This document shows positions 34,861 to 48,709 of a stretch of DNA of 64,000 nucleotides, piece by piece. The stretch's first letter is position 1, and each line of letters begins with the position of its first letter. The stretch is from NCBI GenBank assembly GCA_900618425.1, contig UZAN01039672.1:13494-77493 (forward strand), given 5' to 3'. The position numbers were made by a program, and so were the translations under genes. Under the pieces are notes generated by a model. That model had not been told where the DNA came from. It was given only the letters and a program-made list of their open reading frames with translations, and did no database searches. Source of the DNA: Echinostoma caproni (lineage: Eukaryota; Platyhelminthes; Trematoda; Plagiorchiida; Echinostomatidae).

Positions 34861-37800
34861 ATTGGAATGTTCTAAATAGATTTGAAAGCTGAATCATAAA
34901 CGCAACGGTGGCGGAAATTTATTAGGATAAATGTATTTCAAAGTTAACGAAATACGTCATAAGTTGGCAACAAAACCAGTTTAACCGAGAAAATCGAATA
35001 CCACGTAAATATGTACTTTTCAGGTTAATCTGTATTGGGTGCACTGCAAATTAGCAAGAATAACGACATGCGACGAAAATTATTTGCTGTGGAACTGGTA
35101 AGCCGCACTAGAAAAGAAATTTGTTGGCGTATTATCAAGATTGGGAACATTTCAAGGTGGTAGTAATAGGCCAGTTACATACTGGATTCTGCCTATCCGC
35201 TGTTTGCACTAAAATGTGACCAGCGAAGAGCGTTATTATATTATTATGTTTCTACCAAGGAGAACTGAGAATCAATTTAATCGAGAGACGAGACCCCTAA
35301 ATTTATGACTCCACTGTCCGTGAAACATTTTGATTCGAAGAAGATTCTCATGCGGAACCTGTCCTCAAGCTTGTAGTGAAGCGGTCGCATTTCACATCCT
35401 CTAAATCAAACATACCCCGACAATCATGCACCTCTTATCAGAGGTGCAACAAAAAATTGCTTTTTACGATCCGAGCGAAAACTCGTTTCAAGTAATCACT
35501 TTAGCCAAATCCGAGAGGATTATATACGACTGGTGACTGTATGCCGGTGTTTAGCAGTCTTTCTGTGTGTATATGTAGGATGATTCCACAGTGGAATTCT
35601 GTCTGATAGGATCTTGTGTTCCACAAGCTTATTTGGTTGTTCAAAACCCGGAATTCTCCCGAATTCCGTCCGTGTGGAGTCGACCATGATTAGCTTTGTA
35701 TCCATCTATTTATTCTTGGTCGTAGACGGTATAAGATAGTAGAACAAATGGTTTTGCTCGGTATACTGATCTGTCAATCATGTTGTTGTACGCATCTATT
35801 ATTTACTTTTAATGGCAATGCAATTGGCTGAGCGTATGACTTCAGCTATTTCACCACCTTAGGGCTTTTGTTTTGTTTTGTTTAACGTACAGTGTCACGG
35901 AAACAGTATGGATCTATGATTATTAGTCTATTTTCAAACAAGAAGGGGGATCACATCAGGTACATTGCAGTCATCAATCACTAGTGTTATAAATATAATA
36001 TAAAGACGATGATCGGTCAGTGATAGTTGTTTATGGTCAATAACGATCAAGATAAGGTTAAATTGTCATTCATGTAACAAAATACCTCATTTGGAACAAG
36101 TTTGCCGAATTCCCACACACACACACACGCAGGATATGAAATAGAACGGTTCACTATCAGATGCACATTCTTGTGTTTACCGTACCAAACAGCAACAGTT
36201 TACTCCGTCAGGTCTTGTTCATTTTGGTTGTTCAAAGAAATCAATGATTGCATCTTTTGCTACTCACAAGTCTCGCATTACTACTACTGGACGACTGATC
36301 AGATCCAAATTTCATTTTACCTGATCGCTGAGCAATTGGCACTTTGTTTGCAAACGTTTCATCACATGCCTAGGTGTCATCTTCAGCGCTTGTGAACCGA
36401 ATGCAACCTAACTTCATGATGTAGTTTTCTGATTGTTACATCAATTCATTTATTCTCTACTTTTGGTTACAACAATCTGCACGTTGTGTGTAATGTGTGT
36501 GAATAACTGCTCAACGGTGTCACATGTATATCATTCGTGAGTTTGCAAAATAGATATCAAATTTAGTTTGTAAAATAAACAAAACGTAACGATCTCCCGG
36601 CACTCCGGATCCGTCATTCCATTGCACGGTTCGTACGGGGGCTCGACAAGATGTCGCACGTGTTGGCAACAGCATAGTCAGTTGTGTTTGAAGCATATAC
36701 ATAAGTTTTGTTTCCATGACAACGCATAATTTTTGAATAATAAATTAATCGATTGCCAGATGAAAAAAATATTTCAATATGTTATTTTCTGTCTCGATTT
36801 ATCAAAATTCGTATGGTCTAAGTTTTGGATGGCAATTGCAGAGCTTGTCTAACATACTTCTGTTAGCATGCGCTAGAAGGCGATCTAGTCAACTTAGAGA
36901 AACATGTATCCCAAGGATCAGTATGTGTGATCTACAAATAAAATCAGATGCTGTGTCTTTGTTCATTCGATTGTGACGATTTCCGGCTGAAGTTGGATAG
37001 AAATTTCTGTTTGTTTTCTGCTCCCCCATCCGTTTTCACCTGCACATTTCGAGAAATTTATTATCTTATGATTGAAAGAGCTGAATCGCGAACTATCACT
37101 GCAATGAATATATCTGTTCAACTTAAATGCTAGCTTTTCCTTTCCGTTCGTAAGATTATCTGCGACTAAGAAATGCATTTCAAACCAATTGAAGAATTTT
37201 GGTTTGTCTCGTAAATATAACCTACATCGATTTCATTGATCAGACGTTTCTTATCCGGATATTTAATAACTTATGAAGTATGCGGGTTTGTAAATAACAA
37301 GCGTAAATGAGAAAATTGGACAATGCTCATGTTTTGTTTAGGATGTAACCGAGACTATATGCAAGTTAGGCAAGCAATACCACATCACAAGATAGGCTAC
37401 CGCAGAAGTCATTCCCCGATTTGCCTTGTAAAGCCCGTCCTCCTGATGGTTTGGGTAGCATGAGAAACATAGGATGAGTATTTTTAAGTTTTATATAAAT
37501 CATCATTTAAGCCGTCGGGAACTAGGTGGATAATGAACTGGATTATCTGATAAATTATGAGCCTTTTCAAATACCGTGATATAGGGATTTTGTAATCTTT
37601 CATTTATTCACTTTTATTATATGATCCGAATTTCGGTTGCTGTGCTGTTAATAACTAAGAGAAAACATTATTTATATGTTATCTGGTCCATCGTGTTCAG
37701 TGCTTTGCATGTATCACCTGCTACTCACGTATAAATTACAATTCGTTGTTCATTTATAGCAGCTCTAATAAACACATTTAGTTTCGATTTTCAATGAAGT

Positions 37801-40800
37801 CCAAACAAAAGATTACAAACGAATTGTCTGCAAAACAGTTGGATTTGTACATGAAATAGCATGAATATTGGTTACATGGAAAATTCGCATTAGAAAAATG
37901 GGCTTTCTCTTGATCGCTCTTATGGACCCATATCCTGCAAAAATCAATCACCGTTGCGCGTGCAAGCAGAATATGGTGTGAAGCTTTTCATCTTTATTTC
38001 TTGTTTCTTTTTAAAAAAGAAACGCAAATAAAATGAATTCACACAGTTTTGGCGAATGGATCATTTAAATGAATAGTTTGATTGGATAGTATATAGAAAT
38101 ATCCAGTGACTATATTCCCTAAAATTGCATTATTACTGTAAGAGAAAAAACAGTAATCAACTGATACCCTACTAACAGAACACTCGACGACGATTTTCAT
38201 CGTTTGTATTTATGTCCATTCGTATAATTTTCGGGTACCATCACTCTGCATAATGATGCTTGTCCAATAATAATTACATAGAAGGGAGGAACTGGAGTAT
38301 TTTGATTAACTAATCAAACCCTGAATGTGGAAAGCGAACTTGAAATACAGCGATAAGGTTTACTTATTTTTACTGTTTTGAAAAAGAGAGAATTTAAAAA
38401 TTTCGTAACACTGGTTACATCTGATTCACACAAGGATAATTTGGAATGTTATTCCCATGATCGTTGGTTAATTTTAATTACGTCGAAGTCTTTTGAATTC
38501 AATATTGAGACGTTCCATATCTTCATTGTAGTAATTATCGGTCAATTTAAAACAATTCACCGTGGTTTGATGATCATCAGTCGCGAATCAATAATTCCGA
38601 TCGATTCAACAATCACAGAACTCACTGTTGGTCACCGACTCTTGTGTTACAGTTGCCCATAAGGTTCTAGATGATCATCTTTATCCGCTTCCCCCTGAAC
38701 TATTGACTTGTCATCCCCATCCGTCCACACACTCTTCATTTCGGCATCTGCTCTCTTAAATTAACTGTTATAAAAATTACCAAAAGGGGACAGTTCGCAA
38801 GTGAACTACATCAAAAGGTGTGCACATTAAACAGATGACAGCGAAATTTGCCACCTTTTCTGTTATGTTTCATTCCGCATGACGAACAGGGTACATTTTT
38901 AATTGAACGCATATATGGCTACACAAGTTACACAAGTACAAAATATCAAAATAAATACACGAAAAGATTTAACTCTACTCGGTTTGGATATCTGCAGTGT
39001 CTAACATTGTGCACTCCTAATTTTTTGTTGGAAAAATTGGACTTTGACAAATGCCTGATGCTTGGTGTCTAAATATTTAGAAGATTGCTCTGGAACGCCC
39101 TTCTGATAAATTCCAAATAATCAACTAAATTACTAATTTTATTTGAGGAATTTTTCACATATCTTTTCAAGAAACCGTTGCCAAGTTGCCAATATATTGC
39201 GCGCGTTACTCATATAAGAATAAAAATAATAGAGACCACACAATGGATTGTGTGTGGTACGTAATCACTCATTGATGTTCTGATTTCGGGAAGAGTTTCT
39301 CTTAATATATTCTGTTATTCCTTGATCAATATTCATGATTTCCCGTTGCAGTTTCTACATACATGTTTTTACATACCCACTGATAGTAATATTTCTGTTC
39401 CACTTACTTGTTGTCTACAAATAGCGTCCCCAAGTTATCGGGAAAACAAATCAACTTTGTGAATCATTTATCTCATGAGGTACGAGATTCTTGAGGCACT
39501 GCTGATGTCGTTTGAGTTGCCACAGTGAGATATTAGCTTATTACAAGGTTTCCTTCTCACTTGTTTTTTTTGATGTAAACGTGAGTGAGTTATACACGAG
39601 AGATATCAATCAGCTGTTCAAGCTATTTCGAGTGTCAGATAATTCCAGACACTGTAGAACGATTTTCACATGATTTGTCATGGTGAATATGTAAACGAAG
39701 AAAAAACTAAGGTATTGGAATATTTGTACACGGGAATTTGAATGCTTTTAGTACCGACATGCATATCAGTTTAAAACGGGAGTGAGGGATCAAAAAATAT
39801 CTGACTGATCCCAGCTGAACTTTATCCGGGGTTGTCTCCTACTACAATGTTTCAACATTTTCTTCAACGTATAGAAGACTGCCAAATGTATGGCGATTTT
39901 GCTACCCCAATAACCCTTCAGTACTCCTGGTCCTCTATAAATAAATCTCAGAAGTTATTATTACACTAGGATTTTTTATTCAACGGAAAGCAAGTGAGCT
40001 TTCATTTGATGTATACAAAAGCAGTTGGCGGACCGTCTCGCTGACATCAACAATCAACCGGGAGAATATTCATTTATTTACTGTACAATGAACTCCTATT
40101 TTGAGGTGATCAACCACACTGAATAAATCAGACGAAACTCAATAAGGACACAACGAAAATACCAAAGATGAAAAATTGTACGTTTCCTTGGATTACCATT
40201 TTGCTTTCTCTAAAGGATTTTGTTACCTGGTGACTCTTGGGACTGCTTAACACTAGACTACATATTTTGAACTCGTAACAATCTGTTGGACGTGAACCTG
40301 TGAATTCAGCAGGTGGCTACCGCATACGTTTCATCAACCAGTCTACCCCAGATCAATACGAGATGGATTCCGCTTGGAGAAAAATTGAACGATGGTAAAT
40401 TATGAGGAGAAAATAAATGCACGTCTATCAGACAGTATAGTGGCAAGAACCGATGAGTGGCTTATTTTATCACATATTCAATATCGAAACTCCATATTTT
40501 GCGAGAAGTGCCGGTGATAGAGTTTTTCCGTTTAGTTTAGACTAAAGCAGGTTGGAATCACGATGTGAAAATTTATGAAGATGATATAATTTAGTCTTCT
40601 TCACTTGAGGTTATTCCGCTGATTTGTTGCACATTCATTGTTATTAGATAGAAGTTAGGAAGAATTATGGATTGTTGAGTTAAATACGGATTGTGTGTTA
40701 GTGCATATGCGTATAGAGTAACTGTTCGATTAGCTTTGGGGTGGAAAATGAGCAAAATGCTTGTGCGGTATGGCTCGGTTATTCCTGCTGAAATCATCAC

Positions 40801-43039
40801 ATGACAGATCGATAAAAATCCGTTGCTGGAAATTGATGTAATGTTTGTTATCAACACTTATATCACTGTCACTTATTAAATAAATAATTGTAGTAAAGAT
40901 TTCCCGGAAAACATCTGCAATAGATCAGATGCTATTGCTGGAAGTGTGGCAGTTGGGTAACCATGGGCAGGGTGAGCAATTACACGTAGCCTTGAATGCT
41001 GTAGCTATGAGAATAATGACTCGACATCGCACAGTTTATTCACTGTGCCTAATGACTGATCATTTTACTACGAATCATATACACCGTTCGCTAAAACAGG
41101 CCAGTAAAACCAAAATGCCGGTACACACGAAACGATGTACTTTGCCTAGTTTCATCGCATTCCGATTGGAAAAATTGGACAACGGATATAATTCATGTTC
41201 CTTTTTCGAAATACGTTCAATTTCATCGTCAAACAGCCAAAATGATATACGATTGACTTTCACGTCTATTTATTTACTTACGCCTTAGAGAACATCCTGA
41301 CCGTACTCTCTCGGTCCCGCTCTGTTGGTGAAACGGAAAATAATGTTCTTGTCATTCGGTGTAATGAAGTTTGGGGCAGAGAATCACCGGATGTAGAGAT
41401 TAAAATGTAACCTGAGAAACATGACCCCAAAAATAAATCGGTTAAGAAAAGCATGACAGGCTGTGCTTAAGAAAAAGGAATGCATCTGAGGTTTACAAAT
41501 GCAACGAAAGCCTAGGATTTTCTCACGTTCATGGTGCTTTCAAACTGCACGGACGATTGACACTGCTTTGTCAGACCACAAAGTCACCTGCTACTTGGTG
41601 TGGTTAGGAAAGAGTTGATCAATAAGCAAAGTGCGTTGATTGAATGCCGCGCTTCTGAAACAGGTCACGAACAGCAACAAACCCAGTTTACTCTGCAGTT
41701 TACAGACTATCACAGTCTTTAGGGAACGTTCGGAGCTAGCAGAACAAGGGGTTACTTTGGAGTTGAAAGCAGGAATTGGCGGGCGAGGGGTAATGTTGTG
41801 CAAGGCCAGTGAAACAACTGTGGAGACTGAAATTCGGCAAAGCAGCCGGTCAAAGAGTTAGGAAAAGTTACCCGATGAACAATAGGACGTAGTAAGCCTT
41901 TAAACACAAACAAGCAAAGTAAGAGGCAAACTGCTTCGATAAATTTGCTGACATTTGTTGGAGAATTATTTGGAAAACATTTTGCTCGACCGCTTGTCAT
42001 TGATGCAAAAAAGATGGCGGTAACCGTGCCTGCCTATATAGGTGTGATCCGGATTCTAAAAACCATCGTTGGATTTCTATATTTGTAAACAATCGCCAAA
42101 AGTACATACAAAAGCTGGAGACTACATTTTCGCTCTCAACGCACCTCTTTATTCATGCGTGCGTCCATCCACGCCTTCAGGGAATGAAGTTACAGATTGG
42201 AAGGCATGTGCTAATATCATACTAACGAGTTCACCCCCAGAGCTAATCAGGACTAAATTGTCGAATTCCTTTCGATTTTTCTATTTAAAAATCGTACAGC
42301 TTACAACATCTTACAACATTAAACGCAGAACTGGCAAGGTGCCTCTAGTTTGAATGTTTCCTTCGTCCTACCATGTACACGTTTGCTCCGCTTAACAGTA
42401 TCCTCACACTTCTTTGTGGCGAAAATCAACAGCCATTTTTCTTACTACTTCTAGTTATTCGCAAAGAAAAAGCCTCACACTGAATATTATTTATAACACG
42501 AAGAATATTTTCATAAACAAAAAAGGGATGCAGTGAGTATGTAACCCGAAGGTAATGGAAGCTGGTCCATCATTGGTGAAGATCCATCTAGTCTACTTAT
42601 AAAGATGTAATTCTTCTAGAATTACATAGAAATTTATTGGTTGTGGCTCGGTGGTAACGTCAACAAATTATCACCCAGAGGGACATTTTTCAAATCGCAC
42701 CACTAGTGACCAATCTTCCTCATTATGTGTTGCATCAGAGTCTTTTGATTAGCTGCTTCTCCCTGCCTGACAATTGCATCATCGTATATCAAAATGAAGG
42801 AAATAGAATTGAAAAATAAAAATAAAAGTTATCTTCTTACTATTAGAAACTCTTACGAGCAGCCAGTTAGACTGGATCAATTTGTTCATACTGGATATGA
42901 AGGAAAAGTGCCATTGTAACACCAGACCGATTGTGATTGAAACAGCTATGGAGCGCTTTTTCAGTTATTCCGTTTATGATCCATTTGGGCCACAAAACCA
43001 GGTTCTTCTCATGTTTTGTGCGATGGAAATGGTTGGGAT
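34861..43039. other. No gene recognised over about 8 kb
   Basis: The emptiest part of the window. I see an (AC)8 run at 36114-36129, a hairpin-like ACCACACAAT/ATTGTGTGTGGT at about 39235-39258 and a short palindrome at 42606-42626. The block at 36205-36290 resembles the start of the dispersed repeat at 17370. Frames such as 38378-38662, 40929-41288 and 42069-42353 lack domains or splice support. It may be intron or intergenic DNA. Confidence 0.45.
36114..36129. repeat. (AC)n microsatellite
   Basis: Eight CA units. Confidence 0.9.
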
Positions 43040-43260
43040 AGCCAACAAAGAGCACTAGACAGCTGTTTACTTTTTCTGTCCCTGTCAGGATTCGAACCGC
43101 GATTCTTCGGGCTGGGACTTCAAACCCTTACCCTTGGGCTACACGGTCGATGGTGATCACCTTGTGCGAATGGCTCAATCCATTTAGATGGTGAATGTTT
43201 GGATCAGCCCATTCGATTTATTCACAGGCACCAGGAACTGTCGATATTGTTCTCACGTTA
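43040..43260 (-). repeat. tRNA-headed SINE, family 2, copy 1
   Basis: On the minus strand an A-box-like GTAGCCCAAGGGTAAGGG near 43140 is followed by a B-box GGTTCGAATCC near 43095, the spacing of a tRNA-derived pol III promoter. The same unit recurs at 55370-55520, including the flank agcactagacagctgttt. The sequence beyond the head (43200-43250, containing cagcccattcgatt) is shared with 50607-50660. Confidence 0.68.
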
Positions 43261-43399
43261 ATTGTGTAACCTTGTCTTGCTAAGAATTACGATATGTATC
43301 TCAATAAATTGTCAAAGTTTGTAAAACCTTTTTCCTATCGTGCATTTCACAGACACAAGAGGACATACCTGGGTAGAATTGATATTGGGTATCAATTTT

Positions 43400-43920
43400 G
43401 CATGCTCTCATTCAGATGTAAACACATTTATATGTTCATGCAAACCGAAGTAACACAAGAGTTGAAATAAGTTATTTGAACAAGGTGGTGGACAAGAGAG
43501 TTGCGTGATTTGTGATTGGTTAGGGGTCGAAGTCAAGTTAAATGAAAACAGTTGATATGGAGATGAACTAGTCCGAACGATGTGGTGAATAAGGTTACGG
43601 GAGGGGGAGGGAAGGTCATATAGCACACTAGTGTAGGGTGGTATCAAGTGTGACATCATCATTACCACGGCAACAACAGTTGAGTCACACATTTTTTTGA
43701 ACACATAATTGCGGTTTCAAGCGGTGAATAATTATCGCTTCTAAAAAGCGCAACGTCCTTGAACTTCGAAGCATCGCAAAGACTCGAAACGCTTTGGGTG
43801 CTTCCACCTGGTGACCAGAATCTATTAAATGACGGGCAATGGCACTCCGCGCAGATCAAGGCGTTTCGCGTTATGTTCACATATTCTAATTGATAAAAGA
43901 CATTCTGTCCCGCCAATCTA
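43400..43920 (-). pseudogene. Penelope-like GIY-YIG endonuclease tail, lineage 2
   Basis: Minus-strand frames read CRHLIDSGHQVEAPKAFRVF near 43840, then MLRSSRTLRFLEAIIIHRLK and PQLCVQK near 43710, ending in a CVTQLLLPW-like block. This is the C-terminal half of the Penelope GIY-YIG nuclease, with the conserved glutamate in FLEAI. A frameshift then continues into a 98-codon proline/serine-rich frame that resembles an extended 3' coding tail or UTR. The GIY-YIG core itself was not found upstream. The copy is dead and differs in sequence from the elements at 13161 and 50665. Confidence 0.8.
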
Positions 43921-44430
43921 AAGCTAAGCTCAGGTATATTGAGATGATAGATACAATTGTAGGTAATACTTAAGTCTTCTCGATCTAGATTAATGCGCGT
44001 GAAACAACGGATTACTACTCTATCGATTGTCAGACAGGAAACAATAAATATCCGTGTATGGAAAGCCTACGCCAACAGGACCGTAGTTACACTTCAGGAG
44101 TTTCTACCCTGTGGGATACGAGCATGGTGTGTTGAGCACTCTGTTTCGCGGGTTTCGCCGACAATGTTTTTAGGTGGGTTAGAAGCTACTAACCGTAAAA
44201 ACCGCGACATAAGCGTCTTTATGGAAGCTTATATAACATTGAATCATAGTATTGATTCACCAACGAACTGGTACTGAAATAACTAACCAAATAAATTTAC
44301 CCGGTGTTGTAGATTAGGTTATTGTGACGAAAATACACTTCATGCGTACACGTATATAGAATAACCAAAAAAGTCCTTTTACTTCCTTTTTTATTTAATG
44401 AATATACAAATGTACAGTCAACATTCAACG
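43921..44430. other. No gene recognised
   Basis: A 94-codon plus-strand frame at 43993-44277 has no recognisable domain. Confidence 0.4.
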
Positions 44431-44439
44431 GCCATACAA

Positions 44440-44525
44440 AGGCTGCCTGGGAAGACCGGCCGCAGTGAAATGATTCGAACCCAGGACTCACAGGTCACCG
44501 GTTGATGACCTAATCACTTGGCTAC
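44440..44525 (-). repeat. tRNA-headed SINE fragment, family 3
   Basis: The minus strand reads TAGCCAAGTGATTAGG (A-box-like) near 44515 and GGTTCGAATC (B box) near 44470, as in a tRNA head. Only this head region is recognisable. Confidence 0.58.
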
Positions 44526-45824
44526 CAATATGCAAAGGAAGAAGATTGCTGAATACGCGTCCCTGACGAGCGGCAAGAACCGGGAAACCGGTCTTGTGCT
44601 TGCAGGAAATTTTCTCCAATCATTCATATACTGCTTATTTTAGTATTATAATATATATATATATAATCGGGACAGTGATTGTTAGAAACGTTTATAGTCG
44701 CTCGTCAGAATCAGTCCATCAGTGTAAATAATTTTGTCAAATCCTCTTTTCCCCGTCAGGAAATCACCTCTATCGATTTTGGTTAAAGCATGACGAAATG
44801 TATTATATCCCAATGCAGTCACGAAAAGTCATGGGAATGCCCAATAATTTGCCCGACTCAGGGTAGTGTAGGACTCTATTTATTTCTAGCATAGCACAAA
44901 CTAATCGTTGATATTATTCTGTGAACTATTTGATTATACAAACTCCAAATTACTAGATGACAATAGATTGGGGCTGTACTTTTTGAGGAAGAAAGAATGA
45001 AACTCTTCAAGGATAGATGAACATTAGGCTTTTAATCAATAGCTGGTAACTCTGATACATTTTATGAATGAGTACTATTAATCATCAGTGCACGTGAGCA
45101 CAAACCAGATAGCGTAGAATGCAGATCTGTACCGATAGGTGAAGGCATGAGCACGCACGCACGATTGAGAGCAATTTGATTCAAACATGTATATCGTTTG
45201 TATGCGGTAGACATTCCTTACAATGATCTATCTGCCAAACTATTCGGTCCTTGCAAATTCCGTAAAGGCTATCAAGCATACAGCGCAATATTTGTGAAGG
45301 TCTTTATGTGGTACAGTCGGGTGGCTTGGCAAAGGAAGCGAAATTCTCCGAGAAGGTTTACGATTAGCGTTTTACACAAAGCCGAATTGAAATAAAACGC
45401 TTAATTTTGACATGTTTCTCTAAATCTATCTTACTTCCACCACTACGCCTAAATTCGGAACTAATCCAGAAGGCTAAAGGTGAGAATATATTAGCGTTGC
45501 TAAGAAATACAACCTGAACTCTCCCCAGAGCACTACCCCGGGGAATTACTCCTTATTATTTCTGAAGATCCTACTTACGATTATGATCTGTAGGTGTAGA
45601 TACTTGCTTAAGTTTTACCCGCAACTTATTTTGACTAATTCATAGATCCTCCGTCCACCCATTCCCCACTACAGACCGTAAAAGGGTCCCCTAAATCCCT
45701 AACTAGAAACATTCCTTTAACCGTATTCTTCTTAATGAAGCCAAACGGTCCTTTTTATTTTTTTCATCTTCAGTGCCGTCTATTGAATGCACAACGATAC
45801 AATTTTCTGGAAAGGGGAAGCGGC
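44526..45824. other. No gene recognised
   Basis: Contains a (TA)n run at 44648-44665. The rest is unassigned. Confidence 0.45.
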
Positions 45825-45955
45825 CAATCAAAGGGCTGCCATACAACACACACAATGGGGAAAGTCAGGCGGTCGGTGATGATGGAATTCGAACACACGT
45901 CCCCGGGGTGCTAATTTGGTGACGTTACAACACCGGGCCACCACCGCCCGGACGA
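45825..45955 (-). repeat. tRNA-headed SINE, family 1, copy 2
   Basis: Minus-strand A-box-like GGTGGTGGCCCGGTG near 45945 and B-box GTTCGAATTCC near 45885. It aligns by eye with 2310-2412 across the whole head. Confidence 0.65.
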
Positions 45956-46837
45956 GTTCGTACGACTGGTGCTTAAAGCTTAAAACGTGAAAGCCTCACA
46001 CAATTTCTTAACTTTTCTGTGAATCCCTGTTTTCGGACCAATGTTCAATTTTTGTACAACCAGACAAGTTATCCCAATCCCTACGAGAGATATCCACTGT
46101 GATCCACGCAGATGCCACTCCAATCCCCGCATCAACACTCCCCGAGGTTATGGACCTAATGGTTGACCTAACAGCACTTTCAAAGCCGCCAATTGCCTGA
46201 TGCCCGCCTACACCGGTTTTGCTATCATGGGCTAACAGGTGACTTGCTAGCGCGTAGTCAACTAGTCGCTTACAATTTCACATCTTGGTTAATTGCATTG
46301 AATCTAATACCGTTTATCCAATCATTAGCAGTGGTTTTACAAACTTCCAAAGTAAGGCCTTTTCTCGCATTTACTTATTTCTAAATATGAAACGTCCGCT
46401 GTGATAGTTGAATCTCATCTTATATTCATTAGGTGAGTTCGAAGAAGACTCTAGTAAGTGGCAAAATCAAACAAGGTTCCGTGCAATACTCTTCTGTGAA
46501 CTTAATGACCTTTTATCCCAGAAGAAGCAGACCGGTCGGAGAGAAATCAGCTTCCAATGAAAGGAATAAATGGTTTAAATGCCCAGGATAAACGCGATGT
46601 CAACTTGGTTTTTACTACCACGATTTGAAAGATAATCCACTCACTCACATCGTATTCTTCACTACTACTCGGTCAGCTATAAACAGATTAGTTTTGAGAT
46701 TCACTCTTTTCCTTTTTTTGACACCCAAATGGGACCAAATGCTCGTGACTGAACGAATTGAATGCGCTACTTCACTCAAAGATTTGGCTGCTCTGGCAAA
46801 TAAATAAATGGAAGATTCACATAGTAATATCAAAACC
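45956..46837. other. No gene recognised
   Basis: A 60-codon plus-strand frame at 46625-46807 ends in a helix-like stretch (ECATSLKDLAALANK) before a stop, but no acceptor could be placed. The rest is unassigned. Confidence 0.4.
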
Positions 46838-47530
46838 CTACGATACAGCGAAGAAGCTTGGTTTCGTAGCTTCGTCTTCAGTTGTGTGTGTTTATATCTA
46901 ACGTGGAAATAAATGAGATTGGTCCATCGAGGTTAACTGTGATAATACAACAATGTCTATCACGTGTATTGAGGACGGGTGGATTAAATGGGAACAGTGA
47001 GCTAAGGGAGGGGGAACAAAGGTCAACTCTGGAATGTTCGGTGACCCTTTGTGACGTGCAATTTGTCACGCCATGTTGCGTCATCACGACATGACCGAGG
47101 TAATGAATCGGGTCATCTCGTAGGCTTGGTTGGGGCCAAGGCAACTGAAGTGCGGTAACCATCTTCTTCTGTTTGCACAGTGGTGGGCTCATGATTTTGA
47201 TTGCTGCAGTTTCCGCCGTTGCCAAGTGCCGTTTCCGAACGTGCTTTGATTTGTTTTGGGATACTTTATAAACGACTTTGAATGCATCGTTGTTTGGCTG
47301 ATGCCCGGTATCAGCAAGGTGGATCATAGTCCCACTGGTTATTGTTTTCTTGCAATCCGTTCTAAGCCTATGTTGCAACTCATGTAGGTCGATCGACATG
47401 GCAGTCGCCTAAACGGATCAAATAACACAACCCACGTTGGCTCACACAGGATGGGAATGATGCTGTGTCAAGGTCGATCGCTGCTCATCTGGCAGAGACG
47501 TGACAATTGGTTGATATGCGCGCGGCATTT
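46838..47530 (-). pseudogene. Penelope-like GIY-YIG endonuclease tail, lineage 3
   Basis: An uninterrupted 173-codon minus-strand frame (47399-46878) covers the C-terminal half of a Penelope nuclease. It contains TMIHLADTGHQPNNDAFKVV and then LATAETAAIKIMSPPLCKQK, the conserved glutamate helix followed by the family's LCVQK-like motif. MVTALQLPWP follows. After that comes a tail of about 80 residues with SSLFPFNPPVLNTRDRH. Upstream, a decayed segment near 47440 (GDCHVDRPT) may be the remains of the GIY-YIG core. A hairpin (46838-46881) follows the coding end. The long open frame suggests a younger copy, but the RT is absent. Confidence 0.78.
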
Positions 47531-48709
47531 ACAGTCGTTTATCAAATCTTACCACAACCCTTGAGAGCAATACGGTTTCGGACTTTAGAAAACACAGAGA
47601 CCGTTACCATCAGACTCATGAAGCCTCAGCTGTACACACGATGAAAACGAATCCAAGCTATCGAATTCTGCTGGTCAATGGAGGCCAAAGAGAAAATCGC
47701 CTGTTCACATAACCATGACGAAACATGGCGAATTTCCGTTACTTCATTCAAACAGCGTACAAATTTGGAGTTCTCTCGGGCTCAATACCAAACACATGAT
47801 TCATCTACTTTTCTGTTTGATCCTGTTAGAGTTGTTTTTTGTAGATATAATTGTAAAGGTTTGAAAGGAATTCACCGAAAACCTATGCTTGCTTTTGTTG
47901 TGCGTTCTCAATCCTAATAAACCAGGTGATTAATTCGATTCCCTTCTTCTTCTTTTTCTATTGTTCACTGCATCCGTCAACACCGCAGACCGTAACGCAT
48001 ACGAAATATTTCCGGTTTATGTTGATAATCAATTAAGCAACGGGCCCCGGTCGAATCTAAGGGGAACCATTGCCATGTACACAGGCAGACAAGACAAAAC
48101 ACGCTGACGCTAGCTAAATTTTTACAAGATTCCTTTGAATATCAGTCCAAAACTGTTTATTAACTTCCTCGGAATCGACGTTATCTATGGTGTAGAGATA
48201 CTAGGTGTTTCGGAAGAACACATGTTGGTTGAATCTAATGTAGGTGGCACAGTTTAACAATGTGCGTTTGGCAAAGTGTCTACATTGAAAAGTATTTAAG
48301 TGGTTTTGATCCACCACCATTATTGATAACAAGTTGCGATCAATAAAGAGATAACTGCTTTGGAATAGAGACCGCCAGATGTGTGGTTCATGTTTTTTTC
48401 TTTTGAAAGTTTGCTTTCCTATTAAATCGGTATAAATATTAGCCGATGAAAACATGCGACGTGCCACTGGTACATATTAACCATTTGAAAAGTCATCGCT
48501 TCGAGTAACAGAATGTTCGTTAGTTTCCATCTGAACAAACTAATGAATTTTTTAACAAGAGTTTTCACATTTGTTAAGGCATGCATTTGTGTGGCCTGCG
48601 ACAGTTGTATTCTCAGCAGGCAACACGGGCTTGACCGTTTTCCATTGATCACTTCTCGGATGCCAAGTGACACTAAGGATTGAGAGAATGAGGGTAGCTT
48701 GAGTTCCCT
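47531..48709. other. No confirmed gene
   Basis: An acceptor-like tract (ctcaatccttag on the minus strand, near 48685) precedes a readable minus-strand segment, but two frames compete and neither is recognised. The rest is unassigned. Confidence 0.4.

Noticed and set aside
40929..41288. 119-codon plus-strand frame
   Set aside because: Starts with ATG but shows no recognisable domain, no splice context and no conserved-looking segment.
43993..44277. 94-codon plus-strand frame beside a Penelope tail, considered as RT
   Set aside because: Neither strand shows RT motifs when translated.
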